Assembly (NCBI GenBank): GCA_013414795.1
Contig: CP058732.1
Location: 546,501 to 610,500 of the forward strand
DNA length: 64,000 nucleotides
DNA from: Candidatus Kapaibacterium sp.
Lineage (GTDB): Bacteria; Bacteroidota; Ignavibacteria; Kapaibacteriales; UBA2268
Direction of reading: 5' to 3'
A model generated the notes under the pieces. The model was not told the origin of the DNA. It did not search any database and saw only the letters and a list, made by a program, of their open reading frames with translations. Every line of letters starts with the position of its first letter. Within the stretch, counting starts at the first letter, position 1. Positions 10,392-19,175 of this stretch are shown here, one piece after another. The translations under genes were made by a program, and so were the position numbers.

Positions 10392-11759
10392 TTATGGTAC
10401 AATCCTATAAATCATCCTCGGAAATGGAATTACCTCGCGAATATGTTTAGCCCCAGTAATCCATTTGACAGTTCGTTCAATTCCAAGTCCAAATCCGCTA
10501 TGAGGAACGGAACCGTACTTTCTTAAATCGAGGTACCATTGGAAAGCCTCGATTGGAAGATTTTCCTCCTTTATTCGTTCAAGCAGACGGTCGTAATCGT
10601 CTTCGCGTTGGCTACCGCCAATTATTTCACCACCCCGTTCGGGAGCAAGCATATCCATTGCCAAAACAAGTTCTGGATTCTCTGGGTCACGTTTCATATA
10701 AAATGCTTTGACTTTTGCTGGATAGTGATGGATAATACAAGGCTTGTCGAATTGCTCCATAATCGCTTCTTCTTGCACAGCCCCGAAATCCTCACCCCAG
10801 GGGAATGGCTCTTCAATTTCTTTTCCTCCGACTTTTCGAATAAGGGGAATGTTGTTTTTGTTCAACCATTCCACTGCTTCGGTATAAGTCATTCTGTAAA
10901 ATGGTCTTTTGACTTTTTCAAGTTTTGTGGTATCTCTTTCCAAAGTTTCAAGTTCTTTTTTGCAAGTTTTCAAAACGTATTGAACTATGTATTCAACCAA
11001 ATCCTCGGCAAGGTCCATATCATCTTCTAAATCGAAATAAGCCATTTCGGGTTCCACCATCCAAAATTCCGTTAAATGTTTTCGGGTTTTGGACAATTCT
11101 GCTCGAAACACTGGACCAAAGGTATAAACACGACCAAGAGCCATTGCAGAGGCTTCGGCATACAATTGCCCAGATTGTGAAAGATAGGCTTTGCCCAGGT
11201 CGAAATATTGCGTTTCGAAAAGTGTTGTCGTTCCTTCGCAAGCGTTTGGAGTAAGTATGGGTGAATCCATAAGTTTGAAACCATTTCCATCGAAGAAATC
11301 TCTAATCGCTTTGACAACGGCAGCGCGAACTCGCATAATTGCATGCTGTCGGGAAGAGCGAAGCCACAAGTGTCGATGTTCAAGCAAAAAAGTATCGCCG
11401 TGCTCTTTTGGAGTTATTGGGTAGTCGCGTGTAAGTTGAACGACTTTTAGATCGGTTACATCAATTTCAAAACCGCTTGGGGAGCGTGGGTCCTCGCGGA
11501 CGGTTCCTTTGATTATTACAGAGCTTTCTTGTGTCAAATCCTTAGCATTTTCAAATACTTCCTCGGAAACATTGCCTTTGAAGACAACACATTGTACAAT
11601 TCCAGTTCCGTCCCGAAGTTGGATGAATTGCAATTTCCCCTTTCCAGTTTTATGGTATACCCAGCCACGAAGAGTAACCTCTTGCCCAACGTATTTGTCT
11701 AAATTTTCAATGTAATGATATGTTTTGTATCGAGAGATAATTTGTCCTTTCGACTCCAT
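10392..11759 (-). CDS. asnS: Asparaginyl-tRNA synthetase
   Basis: A 455-residue class II aminoacyl-tRNA synthetase. An N-terminal OB-fold anticodon domain (VTLRGWVYHKTGKGKLQFIQLRDG) precedes the catalytic core with motif 2 around FRAELSKTRKHLTEFWMVEPEMA and motif 3 SGFGLGIERTVKWITG near the C-terminus. The ending HIREVIPFPRMIYRI is typical of AsnRS rather than AspRS. The frame is open 30 codons upstream, but that part lies within the preceding gene; the ATG at 11759 forms a TAATG junction with the stop of the outer-membrane protein gene and is preferred. Presence of AsnRS implies direct charging of tRNA-Asn. Confidence 0.95.
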   Translation of the reverse strand: MESKGQIISRYKTYHYIENLDKYVGQEVTLRGWVYHKTGKGKLQFIQLRDGTGIVQCVVFKGNVSEEVFENAKDLTQESSVIIKGTVREDPRSPSGFEIDVTDLKVVQLTRDYPITPKEHGDTFLLEHRHLWLRSSRQHAIMRVRAAVVKAIRDFFDGNGFKLMDSPILTPNACEGTTTLFETQYFDLGKAYLSQSGQLYAEASAMALGRVYTFGPVFRAELSKTRKHLTEFWMVEPEMAYFDLEDDMDLAEDLVEYIVQYVLKTCKKELETLERDTTKLEKVKRPFYRMTYTEAVEWLNKNNIPLIRKVGGKEIEEPFPWGEDFGAVQEEAIMEQFDKPCIIHHYPAKVKAFYMKRDPENPELVLAMDMLAPERGGEIIGGSQREDDYDRLLERIKEENLPIEAFQWYLDLRKYGSVPHSGFGLGIERTVKWITGAKHIREVIPFPRMIYRIVP

Positions 11760-12418
11760 TATCTTCCACCAAATACTATTCCAATTCCAACTGTTAAATA
11801 ATTCTTTTTGGGCTCGTTGTCCCCAGAACCAATCAAGTTTACAAACCAATATTTTGCTTCAAGATTAAGTGAGATGATTTCTAAATCAAAATCGACCCCA
11901 GCACCAATTCCTGCTCCAATTCGACTTTCGATTTTAGAATTTGATATAGGCAATTCTTGATTCATTTTAACTATATCAATCGAATTGACTAAATAGAAGT
12001 AAGAGAGATTGCCAGAAATATATGGTGAAACAACGCTACGAAAAAGAAATAAATCGAAACCAGCGGAAATCGGGACAAAATTTTGCATCGATTTAAGAAT
12101 AACTGTATCGGCTGGCTCTCCTGGAAAAATCAACTTTATTTCCGATTGTGGAAAACGATTCAAAGCTATACCACCTTTAAAATTAAAGTTTTCAGAAAGA
12201 GGCAAATTCAAATTCAAACTTAAATAGTAGCCAATTTTTGCAGATTCCTTAGCAACATCCCACAAGTTGTTGTTTAAGTTGATTTTGTTGCTATTATAAA
12301 CATTATTTATCTGGTCGTTTGGAGTTGCCAACCCAAGCGAGAAACCAACTCCCATTGGAGCCGACTTTATACTTGCAATTGCAAACAAAAAAACAAAAAC
12401 AAAAAAAACCTTTTTCAT
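11759..12418 (-). CDS. Outer-membrane beta-barrel protein (hypothetical)
   Basis: A 219-residue secreted protein. Residues 1-20 are a clear signal peptide (MKK, a phenylalanine/valine-rich core, then SIKSA). The rest alternates hydrophobic and polar residues with repeated short strands ending in aromatic residues (for example YYLSLNLNLPL, YISGNLSYFYL, LEAKYWFVNL) and closes with LTVGIGIVFGG, which fits an eight- to ten-strand barrel of the OmpW/outer-membrane protein beta-barrel type. No enzyme motif is seen. Its stop overlaps the asnS start (TAATG), so it appears to be the first gene of the asnS unit. Function unknown. Confidence 0.75.
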   Translation of the reverse strand: MKKVFFVFVFLFAIASIKSAPMGVGFSLGLATPNDQINNVYNSNKINLNNNLWDVAKESAKIGYYLSLNLNLPLSENFNFKGGIALNRFPQSEIKLIFPGEPADTVILKSMQNFVPISAGFDLFLFRSVVSPYISGNLSYFYLVNSIDIVKMNQELPISNSKIESRIGAGIGAGVDFDLEIISLNLEAKYWFVNLIGSGDNEPKKNYLTVGIGIVFGGR

Positions 12419-12521
12419 ATACTAAATCACTATTTTACTAAAATTAAATTTTTTTTACTAATTTAGGACTTTGCAAAATTAATAAAACTTTTTGAATATT
12501 ATTTAAAACAGAGGTGTAAAG
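12419..12521. promoter_or_regulatory. Divergent intergenic promoter region
   Basis: This AT-rich region lies between two divergently read outer-membrane protein genes, so it must hold a promoter for each. On the minus strand TAATTTTG (complement of 12474-12481) matches TAnnTTTG about 56 nt before the start of the barrel gene; no good -33 element was found. An AGAGGTG ribosome site lies just before the OmpA-family ATG at 12522. The exact promoters are inference. Confidence 0.35.
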
Positions 12522-14486
12522 ATGAGAAAACAAATCATTGCATTATTTATTTTTCTGCTTCTTATTCCAGTTTTCGGCACCTCCCAAAATCACAAACCTA
12601 TTTTTCCTTTCAACATTGGAATTTGGGGAACATATTCCGGAACTTTTACTTCTGTGGACCTTAAATGGTATACGCCAACCGAGGGATTGGTAGGTTCTGC
12701 CGGAGATAACTTTTTCAGTTCTGGCATAGGATTCGGCGGTATTCTAAACTATCCTATCACTGAAAATTTGTTCATTACTGGAAGAATTGGGTTCAACCAC
12801 TACTCAACAGATTTGAATTTCTTCTTTTTCAATTATTCTACTGGGACCGTAACAGTCTATGAAAATGTAAGTAATCTTAGTTTGTCCTATCTTGAAATTA
12901 CCCCAGGGATTGTTTTCTATCCAAAATTTCCAAACTTAAATAATCTTTACTTTCTTGGTGGACTTGAAATCGGTTCCTATATTAACAAAGAGTTTCAAAA
13001 TACACTGACAAATACTACATCTGATTTACCAGACGCCAAGACCCGTTTTGCTCTGGCACTTGGTGCTGGTTATACATTTCAGATTGCCGATAACATATAC
13101 CTTTCACCCGAAGTTTCGTTTAGACTGCCATTAACAAAATTTTACGATCAAGACTACATTAGCACAGATATCCAAGGAAACCAAATTGGTACTCAAAATG
13201 AACAAATGTCCTTTTCGCAACTTCGTATCGGCTTAAACCTAACTTTTTCACTTTCCCCCAAAAAAGAAACCCCAGTTGTTCCAGTTGGCCCAAGTGGAAA
13301 TGTTGGTTTCAAACAAGTACTTGCACTTGACAATTCTGGTAACTTTGTCCCCGCAACGAGTATAAAAGTCCAAGACACACGCTACCAAGAATATTTCCCG
13401 CTCGTTCCCTACATATTCTTTGAACAAAACTCTTCCAAACCCGCGGAAAATACACAAATTATCGGTTCCAAAGCCGAGGCTGGGGCTTTCGAACCCCAAA
13501 ATTTACCATTGGACGCTCTGGAAATCAATAAAAGAACCCTCGACATCGTTGGATGGAGACTTAAAAATATTCCTAACGCAGATCTTACAGTGATTGGGAC
13601 AACCGACGGAACCAATATTGAAAAAAACAATAAGCAACTTCCTGCCGAAAGAGCAAATTTTGTGAAAAAGTACTTAGTTGAAAACTGGGGTATCAACGAG
13701 CAAAGAATAAATACTCGAACCGTACAATTCCCATCGAAACCCTCAACAAGCAATGTTCCGGAAGGTGTTGCAGAAAATCGTAGGGCAGAGCTTTCAAGTT
13801 CCAATCCAGAAATTCTTGCCCCTATCCTTATTGAAAGCGAAAATCAAAGAATTGCCGAACCAGGCTTAATCCAATTCATACCATACGCCGATGTACAAGA
13901 TTCAATTTCATTCTGGGAAATTGATATTTACCAAGGAGGTAACCTGTTGAAGCGACAAAATGGAAGCGGTCAACCACAAACCTTGCACTGGACAATAAAG
14001 CCAAATGAACTTGCTGCAAACAACATTCCCGTGGATTACACACTCATTGTTGAAACAATTAATGGAAAGAAATACTCTGCTAAAGGGTCTATCCCAACGG
14101 AGTATATTTCACAAGTAAAAAAGAGAACCGAAGAACAACCAGACCTTTCAATCACAAAATTTAGCCTTGTCCTTTTTGATTTCGATAAGGCTGATGTCTC
14201 CTCGGCAGATAGAGAAGTTATCAACAGGCTTGTGATACCAAATATTAAATTCAACTCTACGGTAAAAATCTATGGCTACACCGACAAAATTGGCGACGAT
14301 GAATATAATTTGAAACTTGCCACCCGACGTGCAGAAGCAGTAAAAAATATTATTCAACAAAAACGAAAAGACGTAAAAATCGAAACCTACGGCGTCGGCG
14401 AACGAGCCTTGCTCTTCGACAACGATTTACCCACAGGACGACATCTTTCCAGAACTGTTCAGATTCTTATTGTAACACCAAAATAA
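12522..14486 (+). CDS. OmpA-family outer-membrane protein with N-terminal barrel and two OmpA-like modules
   Basis: A 654-residue envelope protein. Residues 1-21 form a signal peptide ending FGTSQ. Residues about 25-245 read as a beta-barrel with alternating strands and conserved YTFQIADNIYLSPEVSFRL. A proline-rich linker (KKETPVVPVGPSG) follows. Residues about 345-440 are OmpA-like (VIGTTDGT, AERANFVKKYL, AENRRAELSS) and about 545-652 form a canonical OmpA peptidoglycan-binding domain (LFDFDKADVS, IYGYTDKIGDDEYN, LATRRAEAV, GRHLSRTVQI). It probably tethers the outer membrane to the wall. It is monocistronic and ends just before a strong terminator. The first OmpA-like module is more diverged, so its binding role is less sure. 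Confidence 0.87.
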   Translation: MRKQIIALFIFLLLIPVFGTSQNHKPIFPFNIGIWGTYSGTFTSVDLKWYTPTEGLVGSAGDNFFSSGIGFGGILNYPITENLFITGRIGFNHYSTDLNFFFFNYSTGTVTVYENVSNLSLSYLEITPGIVFYPKFPNLNNLYFLGGLEIGSYINKEFQNTLTNTTSDLPDAKTRFALALGAGYTFQIADNIYLSPEVSFRLPLTKFYDQDYISTDIQGNQIGTQNEQMSFSQLRIGLNLTFSLSPKKETPVVPVGPSGNVGFKQVLALDNSGNFVPATSIKVQDTRYQEYFPLVPYIFFEQNSSKPAENTQIIGSKAEAGAFEPQNLPLDALEINKRTLDIVGWRLKNIPNADLTVIGTTDGTNIEKNNKQLPAERANFVKKYLVENWGINEQRINTRTVQFPSKPSTSNVPEGVAENRRAELSSSNPEILAPILIESENQRIAEPGLIQFIPYADVQDSISFWEIDIYQGGNLLKRQNGSGQPQTLHWTIKPNELAANNIPVDYTLIVETINGKKYSAKGSIPTEYISQVKKRTEEQPDLSITKFSLVLFDFDKADVSSADREVINRLVIPNIKFNSTVKIYGYTDKIGDDEYNLKLATRRAEAVKNIIQQKRKDVKIETYGVGERALLFDNDLPTGRHLSRTVQILIVTPK

Positions 14487-14523
14487 AATTACGTCGTATC
14501 CATAAGCATAGTAAAACTTTTAC

Positions 14524-14559
14524 AGCCTTAGCGTAAAATTATGACGCTAAGGCTTTTTT
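14524..14559 (+). terminator. Rho-independent terminator after the OmpA-family gene
   Basis: A perfect inverted repeat AGCCTTAGCGT / ACGCTAAGGCT with a 9-nt loop is followed by a run of T. It lies 38 bp after the OmpA stop and insulates the cas operon from upstream transcription. Confidence 0.9.
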
Positions 14560-14688
14560 CTATTAATTGACACTCTGAACAATTCTCTAATACACTTCTT
14601 ATTTAATAAAATTCAGTATCTAAGTCATTGATATAATTAAAAAATAATTCTTTTTGAGAAAATTTTATGAAAAAAATTTTAAAAAAAA

Positions 14689-14719
14689 TTTGGAAATTTG
14701 AAATATTATTTTATATTTG
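14689..14719 (+). promoter_or_regulatory. Candidate promoter of the cas operon
   Basis: TTTG at 14689-14692 and TATATTTG at 14712-14719 are 19 nt apart, matching the Bacteroidota-type sigma factor consensus (TTTG about -33, TAnnTTTG about -7). The predicted start of transcription is near 14727, about 60 nt before cas6. The rest of 14560-14788 is very AT-rich with A- and T-tracts and contains no gene. Because the region is so AT-rich, a chance match is possible. Confidence 0.4.
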
Positions 14720-14788
14720 TATTTTTGAAAGTTACAAAAACAAAATTGTTCTTTCGCAAAAGTAATAGTCACTAATAATAAATCAATA

Positions 14789-15541
14789 ATGAAACTTAAA
14801 ATTAAGTTTCGTTCAGAAGGTGGAAAATTTTCCTTGCCCTGCAACTACAACGAGTTAGTTCAAGGTTTAATTTATTCCTATCTTGACAAACATTTGTCAG
14901 AAAATTTACATAACGAAGGATTTGCCGACCCACTAACGAAACGTAAATTCAAATTTTTCACTTTTTCCCGAATAATTCCCGAAGATAAGCCCACTATTAA
15001 GGACGGCAAACTCTTTGTCAAAGGTTCGGCTATTTTGCATATCTCTTCTTCTTTGGACAACTTTATCCACTCGTTTGGAAACAATCTTTTAAAAGCAGAA
15101 TATTTCAATCTTGGAAATACAAAATTTTCCGTGGAGTATATTTCTGTGGAACCGTCACCTAAGTACAGTGAAAAAGTACTTGTCAAGGTCTTGTCCCCGA
15201 TAACTATCTATTCAACACTAAAGACCCCAAATGGTGGAAAGAAAACTTATTATTACAATCCATTCGAACGAGAGTTTAACCAACTATTAATCCAAAATTT
15301 GGAGAAAAAGTATAGAGCACTATTTGGGGAAAAAATTCAAGGTGGATACATAAAACCGTATAAAGTTTCAACAAAAAACGAAAGAATAGTGATTTTCAAG
15401 GGGACAGTAATAAAAGGCTGGGACGGAATCTACGAACTATCGCTACCACGTGAACTATTTAAATTAGCATTCGACACTGGCCTTGGAGACAAAAACAGCC
15501 AAGGCTTCGGCTGCATTGATATATGGAAAAGGGAAGGATAA
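14789..15541 (+). CDS. cas6: CRISPR-associated endoribonuclease Cas6
   Basis: A 250-residue RAMP protein that cuts the CRISPR transcript within each repeat. The N-terminal half has a ferredoxin-like fold start (MKLKIKFRSEGGKFSLPCNYNE), and a Tyr31/His41/Lys53 set could be the catalytic triad by analogy with Cas6 of Pyrococcus. The C-terminal glycine-rich loop GLGDKNSQGFGCI at 231-243 is the Cas6 signature. It is the first gene of the operon, 18 bp before cas8b. Cutting 8 nt before the spacer would leave the AUUGAAAC handle encoded by the repeat end. No strong ribosome site is seen. Confidence 0.93.
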   Translation: MKLKIKFRSEGGKFSLPCNYNELVQGLIYSYLDKHLSENLHNEGFADPLTKRKFKFFTFSRIIPEDKPTIKDGKLFVKGSAILHISSSLDNFIHSFGNNLLKAEYFNLGNTKFSVEYISVEPSPKYSEKVLVKVLSPITIYSTLKTPNGGKKTYYYNPFEREFNQLLIQNLEKKYRALFGEKIQGGYIKPYKVSTKNERIVIFKGTVIKGWDGIYELSLPRELFKLAFDTGLGDKNSQGFGCIDIWKREG

Positions 15542-15559
15542 CAAACAAAGGGTTTAAAT

Positions 15560-17386
15560 ATGTTGTCGGCAATCTATGAACTTGGAAGTTTAAACATAAA
15601 AATGGAAAATAAAAGCACAGATTCGTTGTTAGAACTTATAGTCCACGACCCCAACAAAGGCGGTAATTATCCGAAAGTTCTCGCTGCAGTTTTTGAGGAG
15701 GTTAATAAAGAACAAATTATTGAATATCAGTACAGAGAAATTTCAATTGAAGACCTTTCAAAAGAAAAGATTTTACAATATCTTTATCGAAGAGGTAGTT
15801 CCCAAGGTCCAGATTTTACATTATCAACCAAAATTACAGAAGTTGAAAAGACATTTAAAAACAAAGTATTATCCTGGATAAACAAATTCAAAAACTATGA
15901 AAGCAATATCATACAATCGTTGTGTAAAGGTATTTTAAATAACCAAGACAAAATTTTGTTTGATTTAAAAGAGAGATATGAAGAAATTAACTGCACGAAA
16001 GATAAAATAGGCTGCTTATTCACTATAAAAATTTTAAAAGACGGTAACTATTTTTATATTGGTGATATAAAGGACTTCCGTGATTTACTGATAAAATTAG
16101 TTAAAGAGGACTATCGAAAAATTTCACAAAATAATCATATCTGCGCTTTGTGTGGGAAAGAAAAAGAAGAAGTTTTTGGAAATTCCATAAGTAAAGTTTT
16201 CCCGTTTTACAACCTGGACAAGCCAGGAAGCATTGCCGGTGGATTTAATGAATTTTTGGCCTGGAAAAATGCACCAGTGTGTTTAGAATGCACATTAAAA
16301 TTAGAAGAAGGGAGAAAATTCTTAGAGGAAAAATTAAAGTATAAAATGGGTGGGCAACAATATTTTCTTATTCCTAAGTTTATTTTAGGAGTAAACTTTA
16401 AAGAAGAAATTGTAAAGACATTTTTTAAATATGCCTCAAAACCCAGCGAACAAATACATAATTTTGAAACAATTCGAAGAATAACAAACGACGAGAGGGA
16501 AATTCTCGTGGAACTCGGAAATTTAAAAGACATATTGACATACAACTTTTTGTTTTTTCAATCACCAAATCCACAAGTTTTCGAAGTGATTTGTTCAATT
16601 GATGATGTACTTCCCTCAAGAATAAGCCAGATTTTCCAAGCTAAAAAAGATATTGAGGAGAACCCATCATTCCAAGAAATATTTCACAATGTGAAAATCA
16701 GCAAGAATAATCCCCAAAATATAAAATTCACATTTGACGATTTTCGAAAATTTACACCATCGGTAGATTCCTTTCTTGAAATTGTTGATAAAACTTTCAA
16801 GGGAGTAAAATTTGATGCCAAATTAATTATTTCTTGGATGATGAATCGAATTCGAGAGATGTTTAGGAAAGAAAATTATTTAAAGCAAACTGTATTACAA
16901 GCATTTATATCAATTCTCTTTTTCAAAAAACTTGGACTATTTTACAATAACAATGATATAAAAGAAGGAGGTCAAATTATGAATGAACTCAAAGAAAAAA
17001 CAGAAAGTTTCTTTCAAAAATTTCCCGAAACATTCGACCACCCTTGTACCAAAGCGGTGTTTTTGCTCGGTGCTCTGACACAAAAATTGCTCAACATCCA
17101 GTACAAAGAAAGGGGTTCAACTCCATTTCGTTCTCATCTAAAGAACCTTATGATGCGAGAAGATGACTTTAAAGGGTTACTTCCCAAAATTCAAAACAAA
17201 TTGGAGGAATACAAAAAAAATTATTATCGTAGTTTGGAAACCATCATTTCAATGTATTTCATTGAGAGCGGTCAAAACTGGAAAAGGAGTATTGATGAGT
17301 TAAATTATTTCTTCGTTTTAGGTATGAATTTAGTTGATGAAATTTCTAATTATCTAACAATAAAAGAGGAGGATGAAAATGAATAA
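15560..17386 (+). CDS. cas8b: Type I-B Cascade large subunit Cas8b (Csh1 family)
   Basis: A 608-residue protein with the arrangement of Csh1-type Cas8b. A treble-clef-like zinc site is formed by CALC at 195-198 and CLEC at 241-244. A long helical C-terminal half follows, ending in a motif rich in tyrosine and helix-formers (KKNYYRSLETIISMYF, ELNYFFVLGMNLVDE). It is the PAM-reading large subunit that recruits Cas3. Its position between cas6 and cas7 is that of I-B operons. An AAAGGG ribosome site precedes the start. The assignment rests on context plus these features; the family is highly divergent in sequence. Confidence 0.88.
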   Translation: MLSAIYELGSLNIKMENKSTDSLLELIVHDPNKGGNYPKVLAAVFEEVNKEQIIEYQYREISIEDLSKEKILQYLYRRGSSQGPDFTLSTKITEVEKTFKNKVLSWINKFKNYESNIIQSLCKGILNNQDKILFDLKERYEEINCTKDKIGCLFTIKILKDGNYFYIGDIKDFRDLLIKLVKEDYRKISQNNHICALCGKEKEEVFGNSISKVFPFYNLDKPGSIAGGFNEFLAWKNAPVCLECTLKLEEGRKFLEEKLKYKMGGQQYFLIPKFILGVNFKEEIVKTFFKYASKPSEQIHNFETIRRITNDEREILVELGNLKDILTYNFLFFQSPNPQVFEVICSIDDVLPSRISQIFQAKKDIEENPSFQEIFHNVKISKNNPQNIKFTFDDFRKFTPSVDSFLEIVDKTFKGVKFDAKLIISWMMNRIREMFRKENYLKQTVLQAFISILFFKKLGLFYNNNDIKEGGQIMNELKEKTESFFQKFPETFDHPCTKAVFLLGALTQKLLNIQYKERGSTPFRSHLKNLMMREDDFKGLLPKIQNKLEEYKKNYYRSLETIISMYFIESGQNWKRSIDELNYFFVLGMNLVDEISNYLTIKEEDENE

Positions 17387-18416
17387 CATTATTCAAAACA
17401 GGTCTGAACTTTTGTTCATTTATGACGTCCGTGATGCAAATCCAAACGGAGATATCGAAGAAAACAAGCCAAGAATCGATGTAGAGTCAGGTATCAATAT
17501 CGTAACAGATGTGCGATTAAAAAGAACAATTCGCGATTACTTGCTTAATCATCGACAGCAAGAAATATTTGTCAGAGAAATAGAATACGCCCCGGGAAAA
17601 ATTCAAGATGCTAAACTTCGTGCAGAAGATTTTTTATTGGACGATAGTGGACAAAAAATCACAAAATCTGATTTTCAAAATCGCTTCCGTTCAAACGAAA
17701 AAAAAGATCAAGAAATTTTTCAAGAAATGAAAATGGTTATTGACAGTAACATTAAAAAACATTGTATCGATGTTAGGTTATTTGGCGTAACATTACCAGT
17801 TGAATTTGATCAAAAGAACAAAGGTTCTATTACATACACTGGTCCAGTCCAATTTAAAATAGGACGTTCACTTCACCGAGTTGGTGAACCAAAATTAATT
17901 CGAGGGACTGGAGCATTCGCTTCTAAACAAGATTATGGCCAAAAAACTTTTAGAGAGGAATATATTCTTCCCTATTCTCTCATTTGTTTCTACGGAATTA
18001 TTAACGAAAATGCTGCAAAAGATACAGGGTTAACTGATGATGATGTTGAATTATTAATTGACGGTATGTGGAACGGAACCAAAAATCTCATAACCCGTTC
18101 TAAGGTCGGACAGATGCCAAGACTTCTTCTTCATGTGATATACAAAGAGCGAAATTATCACATAGGTGACCTCGATAAAAAAATCAAGATTATAACATTG
18201 AACAATAAAAATGAAGAGGAAATTAGAGGAATATCCGACTTTAAACTAGATCTAACGGAGTTGGCAAAAGTACTTTTCACGAACAAAAATAAAATTGAAA
18301 AAGTTAGATTCTTGGTAGACGACGACTTGCAAATCGTAAAAGATAATGATGAGATAAAGATAGATAACCTCGTAGAGGAAATTGTTTTTGAGAAAATACA
18401 ACTTCAATTATATTAA
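17379..18416 (+). CDS. cas7: Type I-B Cascade backbone protein Cas7 (Csh2)
   Basis: A 345-residue RAMP protein that polymerises along the crRNA. The N-terminal signature LLFIYDVRDANPNGDIEENKPR followed by VTDVRLKRTIRDYL is diagnostic of Csh2/Cas7b. Conserved GPVQFKIGRSLH and GTGAFASKQ lie in the middle. Two in-frame ATGs compete: 17373 touches the GAGGAGG ribosome site directly, whereas 17379 has a 6-nt spacing and is therefore preferred. The gene overlaps the end of cas8b by 8 nt, implying coupled translation and matched output for Cascade assembly. Confidence 0.95.
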   Translation: MNNIIQNRSELLFIYDVRDANPNGDIEENKPRIDVESGINIVTDVRLKRTIRDYLLNHRQQEIFVREIEYAPGKIQDAKLRAEDFLLDDSGQKITKSDFQNRFRSNEKKDQEIFQEMKMVIDSNIKKHCIDVRLFGVTLPVEFDQKNKGSITYTGPVQFKIGRSLHRVGEPKLIRGTGAFASKQDYGQKTFREEYILPYSLICFYGIINENAAKDTGLTDDDVELLIDGMWNGTKNLITRSKVGQMPRLLLHVIYKERNYHIGDLDKKIKIITLNNKNEEEIRGISDFKLDLTELAKVLFTNKNKIEKVRFLVDDDLQIVKDNDEIKIDNLVEEIVFEKIQLQLY

Positions 18417-18434
18417 TGATTCATTGGGGCTAGA

Positions 18435-19175
18435 ATGGATTCGAGCAATTCTAACCAATGGTTGATTTTCGATGTCTGGGGAGATTATGCACACTTCAAA
18501 AAATTTTATACAACAGCCTCTCCTTTGACCTTTTCAATTCCCCCAAGAACCGCTTTAATTGGGCTGGTCTCGGCAATTCTTGGATATCCAAAAGATTCGT
18601 ATTTTGAAAAAATGCTTACAAGAAAAGCAAAATTTGCAATAAGAATACTTAACCAAATTAAAAAAACAAGGCTAATAATCAATTTTATAAATACTAAAGA
18701 TAATTTTTGGACACCAGCCCGAACACCTCATCATGAACCAAGGACTCAATATATCATAGAATTTTTAAAAGACCCCAGATATAGAATCTATTTCTTACAC
18801 GAGGAACGCCAAGTTCACAATTCCTTTAAAGAAATGTTGATTAATCACAAATCTTTTTATACACCATATTTAGGAATTACCGAATTAATAGCAAATTTCG
18901 AATTTATAGGAGAGACAGAAACAGAAGAAGAAATAGAGAGCTCTTTGGAACAATTGGAAATTTGTAGTGCAATTCCTATTGACCAAAACTTTAAAATAGA
19001 GTTTGAAAGCGACAAAAAGTATTTCAAAGAAAAAATACCTATTGAAATGACAAATGATAGAATTGTTACTAATTATCGTGAGGTTTTATTCGAAGCAAGT
19101 GGCAAAACAATTCGAGCAAAAAAAGATAATTTAATAAAATTGAAAAATGGAGATTGTATCGCTATTCTCAAATGA
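18435..19175 (+). CDS. cas5: Type I-B Cascade protein Cas5
   Basis: A 246-residue protein that caps the crRNA 5' handle. The start WLIFDVWGDYAHFKKFYTT followed by SPLTFSIPPRTALIGLVSAILG is the Cas5 signature (strand with F-x-G..A-F-R/K, then P-R-T/S-x-x-x-G-L). A TPYLGITE segment, seen in Cas5 proteins, lies in the second half. It begins 18 bp after cas7 with GGGG a few bases upstream of the ATG, and it overlaps cas3 by 29 nt. Confidence 0.94.
   Translation: MDSSNSNQWLIFDVWGDYAHFKKFYTTASPLTFSIPPRTALIGLVSAILGYPKDSYFEKMLTRKAKFAIRILNQIKKTRLIINFINTKDNFWTPARTPHHEPRTQYIIEFLKDPRYRIYFLHEERQVHNSFKEMLINHKSFYTPYLGITELIANFEFIGETETEEEIESSLEQLEICSAIPIDQNFKIEFESDKKYFKEKIPIEMTNDRIVTNYREVLFEASGKTIRAKKDNLIKLKNGDCIAILK

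Noticed and set aside
10539-11424. Long open frames on the plus strand opposite asnS (up to 163 codons)
   Set aside because: They are antisense to a clearly conserved gene, have no ribosome sites and show compositions expected of antisense frames.
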